Assembly (NCBI GenBank): GCA_028284905.1
Contig: JANQQU010000068.1
Location: 1-64,000 of the forward strand
Length of the DNA: 64,000 nucleotides
Origin: Calditrichia bacterium
GTDB lineage: Bacteria; Calditrichota; Calditrichia; RBG-13-44-9; J075
Direction of reading: 5' to 3'
Each line of letters opens with the position of its first letter. Position 1 is the stretch's first letter. The notes under the pieces were generated by a model. The model made no database searches. It was not told the DNA's origin and saw only the letters and a list, made by a program, of their open reading frames with translations. Below are positions 50,858-59,576 of this stretch, piece after piece. The position numbers and the translations under genes are program-made.

Positions 50858-52447
50858 TCAAACAACCTTGCCGGCTTTGACGATTGCCGCACCCTTTTCC
50901 CCAATCATGATCGAGGGCGCCTGAGTATTGCCACTGATGAGCGTCGGCATAATCGAGGCATCAATTACCCGCAGGCCTTCCATACCATGCACCCGTAATT
51001 GCGTATCGACCACGGCCATCTTATCATCGCCCATTTTACAGGAGCCAACCGGGTGATAATCGGTCTTTGACCATTTCTTCATATACTCGATCAGTTCTTC
51101 ATCACTTTGCTTGTCTTCTCCGGGGAGATATTCACCCTTGATGTATTGCTGAAAAGATGGCGATGCGAGGATTTTTCTTCCCCAACGAACACCGGCGAGA
51201 TGCACCTGGATGTCATAAGGATCAGCAAGGAAATTGGGGTTGATTGCCGGCGCTTCACCGGGGTCTTTTGATTTCAGGGTCACATCGCCAATGCTTTTCG
51301 GACGCAGGTTGCAGGTGTTGATAGTAACGCCATGTCCTTTGATGCGCATCCGGCCATGATCGACGACGTAGGCAGGGAGGCAGTGGATCTGGATATCCGG
51401 GGAAACAACATCTTCCCGGCTGCGAATAAAACAACCTGCTTCCGCCACACAAGCGGTAACCGGGCCGGTTTTTGTGGTGAGATACTGAATACCATTGCGG
51501 ATCATTCGCCAACCAACATCTTCCCCGTTGTAGCTCACCGGCTGACTGCATTCCGCGGCGATGTAGACATCCATATGATCCTGGAAATTTTTCCCAACAC
51601 CGGGAAGATCATGAACAACATCAATACCAAGGGCCTTTAGCTCTTTTCCCGGACCGATGCCGGAAAGAAGCATCAATCGCGGGGAGTTTACTGCACCGCC
51701 GCTAAGAATGACTTCACGATTTGCCCGAGCCGTTTCTGTGCTGCGGCCATTACGGAGATATTCGATACCGACAGCCTTTTTCCCTTCAACAATGATTTTT
51801 ATCGCCTGGGCTTTGGTTATTACCGTAAGATTCTTTCGATCCATAATTGGCTTGATAAACGCAGTTGCGGCACTTTCCCGGCGGACGTTGCGCTGCGTTA
51901 CCTGGTAGAATGTCACACCATCCTGCTCGGCACCGTTTACGTCCGGGTTGTAGGCGAGGCCGGCTTCCTGGGCGGAACGGACAAATGCTTTGGTCAAAGG
52001 ATTATATTGGGTTTGTTCAGCGACATTTAAGGGACCACCGCTGCCATGATATTCATCGAAAAGCCGTTCATTATTCTCGGATACTTTGAAGTAGGGAAGG
52101 ACATCATCATAGCCCCAGCCAGCATTGCCAATATCCCGCCAATGGTCATAATCTGCGCGATGGCCGCGGATGTAAATCATTGCATTAATCGAGGTACTGC
52201 CTCCCATTGTGCGCCCCTGGGGATAGTGCATCTCACGATTATTGACATGTTTTTGCGGCGCAGTTTTGAAACACCAGTTTACCTTCTCGCCAACCAATTT
52301 GGTAAAACCGGCGGGCATATGAATCAGGGGATTTTTATCCGGGCCTCCGGCTTCAAGTAATAAAACATTAACATCCGGATCTTCGCTCAGGCGATGCGCA
52401 ACGGCGCAACCGGCTGCACCGGCACCAACGATGATATAATCGTACAT
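50858..52447 (-). CDS. GMC oxidoreductase (choline dehydrogenase-like)
   Basis: 529 residues. FAD-binding N-terminus YIIVGAGAAGCAVAHRLSEDP, GMC signature 1 GRTMGGSTSINAMIYIRG, signature 2 VILSGGAVNSPRLMLLSGIGP, and catalytic His in the end part TDYHPVGSCKMG. The ending TLISGNTQAPSIMIGEKGA is typical of the BetA/alcohol dehydrogenase branch. It would oxidise a primary alcohol to an aldehyde, passing electrons to a membrane acceptor. AAGGAGG lies seven bases before the ATG. True choline specificity is not shown: no bet regulators or BCCT transporter are nearby. Confidence 0.9.
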   Translation of the reverse strand: MYDYIIVGAGAAGCAVAHRLSEDPDVNVLLLEAGGPDKNPLIHMPAGFTKLVGEKVNWCFKTAPQKHVNNREMHYPQGRTMGGSTSINAMIYIRGHRADYDHWRDIGNAGWGYDDVLPYFKVSENNERLFDEYHGSGGPLNVAEQTQYNPLTKAFVRSAQEAGLAYNPDVNGAEQDGVTFYQVTQRNVRRESAATAFIKPIMDRKNLTVITKAQAIKIIVEGKKAVGIEYLRNGRSTETARANREVILSGGAVNSPRLMLLSGIGPGKELKALGIDVVHDLPGVGKNFQDHMDVYIAAECSQPVSYNGEDVGWRMIRNGIQYLTTKTGPVTACVAEAGCFIRSREDVVSPDIQIHCLPAYVVDHGRMRIKGHGVTINTCNLRPKSIGDVTLKSKDPGEAPAINPNFLADPYDIQVHLAGVRWGRKILASPSFQQYIKGEYLPGEDKQSDEELIEYMKKWSKTDYHPVGSCKMGDDKMAVVDTQLRVHGMEGLRVIDASIMPTLISGNTQAPSIMIGEKGAAIVKAGKVV

Positions 52448-52657
52448 AAAAGACCTCCTTGGGATAAATCGGGATATTTAAAAGACCGAATTCTTGCAAA
52501 CTATTGTGGCTGTCATTGCTCCATAGGAGTTCCTTTGGGGCGAGGAGTGAAGCAGCAAAGCAATCTGTAAGTTAAGAAGAGTCTCTGAGATTGCTTCGGC
52601 AAAAAAATGCCCGCAATGACATTAATGATAACACAATATTTTATTTCAACACGGATG

Positions 52658-53440
52658 TCACTCCCCACTATATTTCGGTGGACGCTTTTCCTGAAAGGAG
52701 CGAATCCCTTCTTTGCCGTCGCTGGTAGACGCGGCTAATGCGCCGGCCAGTGCTTCCAGGGCCATTGCACTGCTGGTTTGCCCACTGGCAGCATTCACCA
52801 GTTGTTTGGTAATTTGAACGGATATTGGGGCGTTGGCCGCAATTTCTTCCGCCATTTTTTTCCCGGCATTTTCCAACGCTTCTGCAGGAACCAATTCGTT
52901 TACCAGTCCCCACTGCTCAGCTTTGCTGGCGGGAATTCTGCTACCGGTAAAGATCATTTGTTTGGCCCGGGAAGCACCGATTAATGCCGGTAATCGTTGG
53001 GAGCCGGCCCAGCCGGGGGCAGTCGCGATCTTTACTTCCGGCATTGCAAATTCGGCGGTATCGACAGACAGACGAATATCTGCCGCCAGCGCCAGTTCCA
53101 GGCCGCCACCGAAAGTGTAACCATTGATCAGGGCGATTACCGGTTGTGGCAGATTGGCAATTCGCCCGAACACCCGATGGCCGTCCCGCACCCACTGACG
53201 CCACATATCCAATGGATCTAAGGCAGACCAAGCGTTGATGTCAGCGCCAACACAAAATGCTTTTGCTCCGGCGGCGCATAGGAGCACAACGCGGATGTCA
53301 CTTAACTGCTCTATCGTTTCTGCCGCTTTTTCCAACTCCTTTAACATTGCCGGATCAAGAGCGTTAAGTTTTTCCGGACGGTTCAGTGTAATCGTAGCAA
53401 TGTGTTGGTCGTGGGAAAATAATATTTTTGCTTCGCTCAT
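52658..53440 (-). CDS. Enoyl-CoA hydratase/isomerase family protein
   Basis: 260 residues, start MSEAKILFSHDQ at 53440, preferred since GAGAG lies upstream and an earlier ATG adds a non-conserved stub. Crotonase motifs: IATITLNRPEKLNALD, CVGADINA (oxyanion region), ALINGYTFGGGLELALAADIRL and AEFAMPEVKIATAPGWAGSQRL. It adds water to, or isomerises, an enoyl-CoA. Together with the CoA-transferase upstream it could process the acid made by the dehydrogenases. It is separated from the GMC gene by 210 bases that show no gene. Confidence 0.88.
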   Translation of the reverse strand: MSEAKILFSHDQHIATITLNRPEKLNALDPAMLKELEKAAETIEQLSDIRVVLLCAAGAKAFCVGADINAWSALDPLDMWRQWVRDGHRVFGRIANLPQPVIALINGYTFGGGLELALAADIRLSVDTAEFAMPEVKIATAPGWAGSQRLPALIGASRAKQMIFTGSRIPASKAEQWGLVNELVPAEALENAGKKMAEEIAANAPISVQITKQLVNAASGQTSSAMALEALAGALAASTSDGKEGIRSFQEKRPPKYSGE

Positions 53441-53514
53441 AATTTCTCTCGATTGATACATTGTGAATTATCAGTGAAGGAGAATAAATGTCTGTTTGGT
53501 CTGCCAGGCAGGGT

Positions 53515-55101
53515 TTATTTCGCCGGCAGTGTCAACCCCATCTTCTCCGGGTGAAAGATGCGGGCATCCATTGTCTTCAAATCGGAACTAACTTGCAGCG
53601 TCAGATCGGTTTGGGAAAGCACGTCCCGCTCAAGATCAATGCCCGGTGCAATTTCAATCACGGTGAGTCCCGCCGGCAGGAGGCGCAAAACGCATCGCTC
53701 GGTAACGTATGTGATGTTTTGTCCGGTCTGCAGCGCCCGCCGTCCGCTAAAGGTGACATGTTCAACATCTTCTACGAATTTCGCAACTTTTCCTTCCTGG
53801 AGAATTTTCAGCTGTCCATCTTCCAGGGAAAGGCGCAGTCCGCCGGTTTTAAAATAGCCGCTAAAAATGATATTTCTTGCATTGGCGGTAATGTCGATAA
53901 AACCACCGACGCCGGCGGTAATATGCGGACGGGCGGATAGTCGGGAGACATTGACATTGCCATATTTATCTACTTCCAGAAAAGAGAGCATGCTACGGTC
54001 AAATCCACCTCCCTGAAAGTAAGTGAATTGATCCGGGGAGGGGACAATCGCAGCGGCATTCGCGGCACAGCCGAATTGAAAATTAAGCAGGGGAATTCCG
54101 CCGACCGCACCCTGTTCTATCACCCAGGTAACTGCATCAGCAAGCCCTTCTTCCAGAAGAATGCGCGGCACCAATGCGGAAATGCCAAATCCCAGATTGA
54201 CAGCTTCGCCAGCCATTAAAGCCATGGCGGCCCGCCGGGCGATCGCTTTCTCCGGGCCCCAGTCAGCGTTTTCAAAGATTGATTCCGGATGACGGATTTC
54301 TCCGCTAATTGCCGGATTATACTGGGTTTGGGTGGTCTGTTTCTGTGCTTCATCGACGACGATATGATCTACCAGAACGCCAGGAATACGGACTTGCTGC
54401 GGTGCCAGCGATCCGGCACTAACCACGCGCTTTACCTGGGCAATCACGATGCCGCCGTTATTATGCGCGGCCAGGGCCTGGTCGTATGCGCCAAGGTAGG
54501 CGCCTTCATGTTCCATGGAAATATTGCCATTTTCATCGGCGGTAGTGCCACGAATGATGGCAACATCGCTCTGGATTGAACGGAAGTAAAGCCAATCCCG
54601 GCCATCAAATTCAACCCGGGTGATAAGATCTTCCCTGGTGGCATCGTTCATTTTCCCACCGAGCTGTTCGGGATCGAGGTAAGTATCCATGCCAACGGTC
54701 GTTAGAACACCGGGACGTTTCGCAGCTGCTTCCCGGTGCATGTGGAAAATCAGGCCGCTGGGAAAATTATAGGCCTCAATCTGATTCTCATAAATCATCC
54801 GCCATATTTTTGGTGAAGGGGCGGAGGAAGGACCGCTGGGAAGGGAACCGGCGATTACCCGGCGCAATAATCCCGGCTCGGCAATATGATCGATGCCGTC
54901 AATCCCATACATGTCGCCAGCGGCAATCGGATGGATCGTCGTGATGTTTTTTGGCGATGCGCTTTCCCGGAATCGCTCACCGATCGCTTTCAGAGTGGCG
55001 TCCGGACAACCGAGCCCACTGGAAGAACTAACGGTTACGACTGCATTGTCAGGAATTAACGCTGCGGCATCCTGGAGAGAAATTGTCTTGTTTGCTGGCA
55101 T
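53515..55101 (-). CDS. Family I CoA-transferase (fused alpha-beta, propionate/acetate type)
   Basis: 528 residues holding both halves of a family I CoA-transferase. The N-terminal half has DAAALIPDNAVVTVSSSSGLGCPD and the C-terminal half the catalytic Glu329 in VIEQGAVGGIPL, followed by FQGGGFDRSMLSFLEVDKYGNVNVS and GGFIDITANARNIIFSGYF. It resembles YdiF and propionate CoA-transferase. It moves CoA from a donor to a short organic acid. Likely role here is activating the acid produced by the aldehyde dehydrogenase. The upstream Gfo/Idh gene ends 40 bases away. Confidence 0.88.
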   Translation of the reverse strand: MPANKTISLQDAAALIPDNAVVTVSSSSGLGCPDATLKAIGERFRESASPKNITTIHPIAAGDMYGIDGIDHIAEPGLLRRVIAGSLPSGPSSAPSPKIWRMIYENQIEAYNFPSGLIFHMHREAAAKRPGVLTTVGMDTYLDPEQLGGKMNDATREDLITRVEFDGRDWLYFRSIQSDVAIIRGTTADENGNISMEHEGAYLGAYDQALAAHNNGGIVIAQVKRVVSAGSLAPQQVRIPGVLVDHIVVDEAQKQTTQTQYNPAISGEIRHPESIFENADWGPEKAIARRAAMALMAGEAVNLGFGISALVPRILLEEGLADAVTWVIEQGAVGGIPLLNFQFGCAANAAAIVPSPDQFTYFQGGGFDRSMLSFLEVDKYGNVNVSRLSARPHITAGVGGFIDITANARNIIFSGYFKTGGLRLSLEDGQLKILQEGKVAKFVEDVEHVTFSGRRALQTGQNITYVTERCVLRLLPAGLTVIEIAPGIDLERDVLSQTDLTLQVSSDLKTMDARIFHPEKMGLTLPAK

Positions 55102-55141
55102 GATTTCACCGATTTGTTTTGAAAGCAGAAAGAAATTAGGA

Positions 55142-56164
55142 TTACTGGTATTTTACAATGACCCGTTTACCGGTTTCCGCGGCTTCCGCGACAGCCAGGG
55201 CAACTGCGAGAGAGCGAATACCATCCTCTGCTGTTGCTGCCGGTTCACCATTGCCAAATACGGCAGCATTAAATTTACCAATTGCCCGGGTATATAAGTC
55301 GTAATGCGGTTCCAGCACTACGGCTTCAGTTTTGTCTTTACGGCGAATACGGATAGAACCAATCGGCTGCTGCGTCAAAACATCTTCGGCAAAAAGCGAC
55401 CCTTCAGTGCCATGCACTTCCAATCCAGTATTGGTATGGGCAATGGTAAAAGCGTCATGAAATTGTGCGAGCGTGCCTTTTTCGAATTCCATAATACCCA
55501 TCACTGTATCTTCGACATTGCCTTCTCCCATGCCATGGCAGGCCGATACCGCGCTAACAGCGCTCACTTCGTCATCAAGAATAAAGCGCAGAGTGTCGGT
55601 ATCATGAACAGTGATGTCGAGAATAACCCCGGCCCCGGCGGCAGGGTTATTGATCCGCCAGGTTTGCAGGAAAGGGGGAAGGTCGACAGCATGGAATACC
55701 CGCACTGCTAACGGTTTGCCTATCGCCCCGTCAGCGATGAGTTGGCGAATGGTGCGATGCGTAATTGCGTTACGAAGATGATGGTTTGTGCCCATAACCA
55801 CGCCTGCATTTGCACAGACTGCGACCATCTCCCGGGCATCGGCCAGGGTGAGCGCCAGTGGCTTTTCGCAAAGCACATGTTTGCCGGCGGCAGCAGCGGC
55901 AAGTGTTTCCGCCTTGTGTTTTTCATTGGTGGTGCTGATGTAAACGACATCAACGCCGGGATCGGCCAGGAGGGCGTCGACAGAGCTGTAAGCATTGGGA
56001 ATGCCATTTTCCCGGGCGTAATTTTCCGCCCGTTCTGCGGAGCTGCTCATCACGGCAACCACATGGCTGTCCGGTTGATTGTTAATCGCGGGAATGACAT
56101 ATTGCCGGGCAATATTACTGGCGCCAATTAGCCCCCATCCCAGACTCTTTTTTCCATCAGCCAT
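55142..56164 (-). CDS. Gfo/Idh/MocA family oxidoreductase
   Basis: 340 residues. N-terminal Rossmann fold WGLIGASNIARQYVIPAI, followed by VYISTTNEKHKAETLAAAAAGKHVLCEKPLALT with the conserved E-K-P Lys, and the C-terminal alpha/beta domain with DITVHDTDTLRFIL (catalytic Asp/His region). Such enzymes oxidise or reduce sugars and cyclitols with NAD(P). First structural gene after the LacI regulator, with a palindromic operator-like site just upstream, so probably the promoter-proximal gene of the cluster. Confidence 0.9.
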   Translation of the reverse strand: MADGKKSLGWGLIGASNIARQYVIPAINNQPDSHVVAVMSSSAERAENYARENGIPNAYSSVDALLADPGVDVVYISTTNEKHKAETLAAAAAGKHVLCEKPLALTLADAREMVAVCANAGVVMGTNHHLRNAITHRTIRQLIADGAIGKPLAVRVFHAVDLPPFLQTWRINNPAAGAGVILDITVHDTDTLRFILDDEVSAVSAVSACHGMGEGNVEDTVMGIMEFEKGTLAQFHDAFTIAHTNTGLEVHGTEGSLFAEDVLTQQPIGSIRIRRKDKTEAVVLEPHYDLYTRAIGKFNAAVFGNGEPAATAEDGIRSLAVALAVAEAAETGKRVIVKYQ

Positions 56165-56213
56165 GGTGATTAACTCCTTTGCATGAAGAGAAACAGGCAG
56201 AAATAAATGTTTT

Positions 56214-56227
56214 TTAGATCGATCTAA
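56214..56227. promoter_or_regulatory. Candidate LacI-family operator
   Basis: TTAGATCGATCTAA is a perfect 14-bp palindrome with a central CG, the form bound by LacI-type dimers. It lies 50 bases upstream of the Gfo/Idh start and next to the divergent end of the LacI gene's transcription unit. No second copy was found near other cluster promoters. Confidence 0.55.
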
Positions 56228-56327
56228 TTTTTAGAAAACATACGATGCTGGCCGAACTAATTCAAGTAAAAAATGGTGGAAATAATTTTTTTAGTCCACT
56301 AAGAGTGTTCAATTCTAATTGGACTAA

Positions 56328-57368
56328 TTAACGGTGAAATCCACAGGAATTGCGGATTACCAACTCCGGTTGAAGAATAATGCGCTGAACGGGCATTGCC
56401 GGATCACCGATTCGCGCCAGGAGCAACCGGGCCGCAGCTTCACCAATTTGCGCCGGGGGAATGGAGATGGAGGACAGGGCCGGGCGGACCAATGCCGCAT
56501 CCGCAATGTTGTCAAAGCCGACGATGCCAAAATCTACCCCGGGCTGGCGTGATTCCGACTGTAAACCGAGCATGGCACCAAAGGCGACCACATCGTTATA
56601 GCAGATCGCAGCAGTTGGCGGTGCCGATAGTTGCAGCAGTTCCTTCACAGCTGCAAAACCACCATCGCGTGAAACAGGACTCTCTACAGTTAAAGATGGA
56701 TCAAATTCAATGTTATTGCCCTGCAAGGTCTTTTTATAGCCGGTCAGGCGTTCCTGCCGGGCAGATGATTGCGCTGAGCCACCCAAAAAGGCAATCCGTT
56801 GATGACCAATGCTCAACAGATGTTCAACAGCCATAGTGGTGCCGGCAATGTTATCCGCGCCGACATAATCATAATCAGTATCCGGAACATGCCGGGCAAT
56901 CAAAACGCAGGGCAGCTGCCACAGCTTTAACTGTTCGATAGTATCCTGCGAGGTGCCGGGTGCGGGACATAACAACAAACCGTCCGCCTGGTAACCATGC
57001 ATCGACTGAAGAAAACGTTCCTGTTTATCGAGATCCTCCGAGGTGTTCATCATCAGCACCGAATAATTTTTTTCATCCATACGGGCTTCGATACTAATAA
57101 CCAATTCGGCAAAAAAGGGATTGGTTATATCCGTCACTGCTAACCCGATGGCATGTGAACTTTGCGCTCGTAAACTGGCTGCGGCGCGGTTATACACATA
57201 GCCAAGTTTTTTCATGGAGGCGTGAACCCGATCCCGGGTGGCGCTGGAAACCAGCGAACTTCCTCGTAGCACCAAAGATGCCGTCGCCCGGGACACTTCC
57301 GCATCTTTGGCAACATCAATCAGGGTGATACGCTTTTTGCTAACGTTTTTTTTCGGCTGATTTGACAT
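56328..57368 (-). CDS. LacI family transcriptional regulator
   Basis: 346 residues. The N-terminal helix-turn-helix reads ITLIDVAKDAEVSRATASLVLRG with hinge text VHASMKKLGYVYNRAAASLRA. The rest is a periplasmic-binding-protein-like effector domain (AIGLAVTDITNPFFAELVISIE, LLSIGHQRIAFLGGSAQSSARQERLTGY). It likely represses the downstream cluster until a sugar-related inducer binds. The gene lies upstream of, and in the same direction as, the cluster, with 163 bases before the first structural gene. Confidence 0.92.
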   Translation of the reverse strand: MSNQPKKNVSKKRITLIDVAKDAEVSRATASLVLRGSSLVSSATRDRVHASMKKLGYVYNRAAASLRAQSSHAIGLAVTDITNPFFAELVISIEARMDEKNYSVLMMNTSEDLDKQERFLQSMHGYQADGLLLCPAPGTSQDTIEQLKLWQLPCVLIARHVPDTDYDYVGADNIAGTTMAVEHLLSIGHQRIAFLGGSAQSSARQERLTGYKKTLQGNNIEFDPSLTVESPVSRDGGFAAVKELLQLSAPPTAAICYNDVVAFGAMLGLQSESRQPGVDFGIVGFDNIADAALVRPALSSISIPPAQIGEAAARLLLARIGDPAMPVQRIILQPELVIRNSCGFHR

Positions 57369-57846
57369 AATTCAACAATCGTTTCAGGATCAGAAAACGA
57401 TCCGAACTTTTTGAAAAACTTTGCTATTTAATGAGCATCTCTGAATGGCTGCTATTATTGTTGCGACTTATATGATAATCAAGTCTTTCCGCTGTGTCAC
57501 CTTTTTTCTTGCAAAAATTAAATAATATAGATAAAACCCCGGGCAATTGTGCCGCAACAAAGTGCTTGATAAGCGCAGTCAAGTCCCTTACATTTATGCG
57601 TTTTAGTGGATCGACTTTTAGAACTGAATGCCCGGAAATTATTTCTCAATCGATCCTGCTTTTCCGGGTAAATAATAGAGAACCTGGCGCGTGAATTTAC
57701 TGTTTTTCGAAATAGTTTTTAAAAATATAACTGCAAGATTAACCAGAACTTATCCCGTTAGAAAATACTGATAAGCCACTGCTCTTTTCGTCCAGTTTTG
57801 TGATGCCTGCTCTTGATGATATTAAAATGAAAAGCTCAGGTGAGAG
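57369..57846. other. Divergent spacer between lacI-type regulator and SAM hydrolase
   Basis: 478 bases with no convincing gene. A 66-residue open frame at 57494-57694 lacks a ribosome-binding site and any protein-like pattern. It must carry promoters for both divergent units, but no clear -35/-10 pair or repeat family was recognised. Confidence 0.45.
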
Positions 57847-58632
57847 ATGAACAAATCACCCATATTTGCCTTGTTGACGGATTTTGGTACGGAAGATGGT
57901 TATGTCGGTGCGATGAAAGGGCGGATCCAGAGCGCTCACCCCTCAGCAAAAATTATCGATATCAGTCATAGCATTCAAGCGTTTGATGTACGTCAGGCAG
58001 CATTTTGCTTAAGTAACAGCTATCCTTTTTTCCCGGAAAAAACGATTTTTGTTGTGGTTGTAGATCCGGGAGTCGGTCCCGCGCGTAACGGAATTGTTGT
58101 TAAGACCAGCCAGCATTATTTTGTCGGCCCGGATAATGGTGTCTTCAGTTATGTTTATCGTCGCGAGGGTCATCAGTTGACGGAGATTCAGGTAGACTCG
58201 CTGGAAACCCACATTTCCCCGGCGTTTCGCGGGCGGGATGTTTTTTCTTACGTTGCAGCGATGTTAGCTGCCGGTGCCGATACCAGTCAGTATTTGTCCC
58301 CGACAAAATCAAGCGTTTCATTCCTGAAATCACCGGCGGAAATTAATGAGAATGAATTCTTACTGGAAGTGATACATATCGATCATTTTGGAAATTTAAT
58401 ACTCAACTTTCACAAGAATGATCTAATGAATCTTAAGAATGTTACCGATGAAAGCCTCGATATAAAGGGCGTTAAAATTCGTGATATCAACATTACTTTC
58501 GGGGAAGTTCCGGAAGGTGAGCATTTGTTAGTTTGGGGAACTTCCGGTTTTCTGCAAATCGTCCGCAATATGGGGAGTGCGGCAAAAACATTGGCCGTGC
58601 AAACCGGCGAACAGGTACAATTAACTTTATGA
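57847..58632 (+). CDS. SAM hydroxide adenosyltransferase (DUF62 family)
   Basis: 261 residues. Family motifs: FALLTDFGTEDGYVGAMKG (Asp for ribose hydroxyls), IIDISHSIQAFDVRQAAFCL, FVVVVDPGVGPARNGIVVKT and FVGPDNGVFSYV, then ESLDIKGVKIRDINITFGEV in the C-terminal barrel. These enzymes hydrolyse S-adenosylmethionine to adenosine and methionine. No fluorinase- or chlorinase-specific loop is evident. Its TGA overlaps the start of the YbbR gene (ATGA). Confidence 0.9.
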   Translation: MNKSPIFALLTDFGTEDGYVGAMKGRIQSAHPSAKIIDISHSIQAFDVRQAAFCLSNSYPFFPEKTIFVVVVDPGVGPARNGIVVKTSQHYFVGPDNGVFSYVYRREGHQLTEIQVDSLETHISPAFRGRDVFSYVAAMLAAGADTSQYLSPTKSSVSFLKSPAEINENEFLLEVIHIDHFGNLILNFHKNDLMNLKNVTDESLDIKGVKIRDINITFGEVPEGEHLLVWGTSGFLQIVRNMGSAAKTLAVQTGEQVQLTL

Positions 58633-59570
58633 GTTCAGAAAAAAGCATAAAAAATTACCGGGTGCATATCGGTGTGTTGATTTTGGCGATCATCTTCTGG
58701 TTTATGGTGAAGATGAATAAGGAATACGATTATGCCCTGGATATTCCCTTGAAGGTTATCATCAACAATGAGGAGATATGCCTGAAATATCCTGCGCCAG
58801 AAAATGTGCTGGTAGAATTCATGGGACGAGGTATCGACCTTTTCCAGTTAAATTTTTATGACACTGCTTATGAGGTAGATCTATCCGAAGAACGGGATAA
58901 ATTTACGCTTAATCTGAGTGAGCATCGGGAATACGTGAAGTTCTCCGACGATCTGGATCTCCAGGTAAAATCTGTTGTTCGTCCCCATGAGCTGGATTTC
59001 GAACTGGATACTCGTCGGGAGCAGAAGTTTCCGGTAAAAGTTCTCTCTACTGTAGACACAGAAGATGGCTTTATTATTTGTGGTACTTATGCCCGGCCAG
59101 ATTCCATCGTTATTAGTGGGCCGGCTACATTTCTGGATACTCTGAAGTATATAAATACCGAAAGAAGAGATTATGAAGCAGCAAACCTGGCCTTTCATGA
59201 CCAGTTGAGCATCGCTAAAAATGATCATTTTTTCGGTGAGTATTCACCGGGGATTGTTGAAGTTTTTTTCGATGTTCAGCGTCTGGCAGAAAAAGAAATC
59301 GAACGCGTGCCAGTAAAAGTAATTAATGTGCCAGCGGTTTATGAGGTGGTGCCATTGCCGGCAATGGCGACCGTTTATGTAAAAGGCGGGGAGAAGATTT
59401 TAGGGGAAGCAGAAGAAGAAAATTTTGAAGTGCTGATCGACTTCGAAAAAGAATGGGAGCCGGGCATTACCCATGTGAAGGCATTTGTAAAAACAGACAT
59501 GAATGTCTCCTTTGTTGAATGTCGCCCGGCACAGTTCGAATTGCTGGTGCAAAAGAAAAGGAATCAATAG
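58629..59570 (+). CDS. YbbR/CdaR-like membrane-anchored protein
   Basis: 313 residues from the ATG at 58629, which overlaps the upstream stop codon; a longer in-frame extension would lie inside the SAM hydrolase gene. One N-terminal membrane helix (about 14-30, VHIGVLILAIIFWFMVKM) then extracytoplasmic YbbR-like repeats (DIPLKVIINNEEICLKYPAPENVLVEFMGRG and PDSIVISGPATFLDTLKYINTE). In Firmicutes YbbR (CdaR) regulates the cyclic di-AMP synthase CdaA, but no cdaA gene is in view. It lies between SAM hydrolase and tsaD. Confidence 0.8.
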   Translation: MSSEKSIKNYRVHIGVLILAIIFWFMVKMNKEYDYALDIPLKVIINNEEICLKYPAPENVLVEFMGRGIDLFQLNFYDTAYEVDLSEERDKFTLNLSEHREYVKFSDDLDLQVKSVVRPHELDFELDTRREQKFPVKVLSTVDTEDGFIICGTYARPDSIVISGPATFLDTLKYINTERRDYEAANLAFHDQLSIAKNDHFFGEYSPGIVEVFFDVQRLAEKEIERVPVKVINVPAVYEVVPLPAMATVYVKGGEKILGEAEEENFEVLIDFEKEWEPGITHVKAFVKTDMNVSFVECRPAQFELLVQKKRNQ

Positions 59571-59576
59571 CTTATC

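Noticed and set aside
49345-52447. Choline-to-betaine osmoprotection operon
   Set aside because: GMC and aldehyde dehydrogenase fit superficially, but there is no BetI or choline transporter, and the neighbours point to CoA-linked catabolism.
56291-56327. Terminator for the LacI gene from the TTAGTCC/GGACTAA inverted repeat
   Set aside because: In the direction of transcription the stem is followed by A residues instead of T, and the loop is long.
57494-57694. 66-codon frame between the LacI-type regulator and the SAM hydrolase
   Set aside because: No ribosome-binding site and irregular composition; no recognisable protein features.
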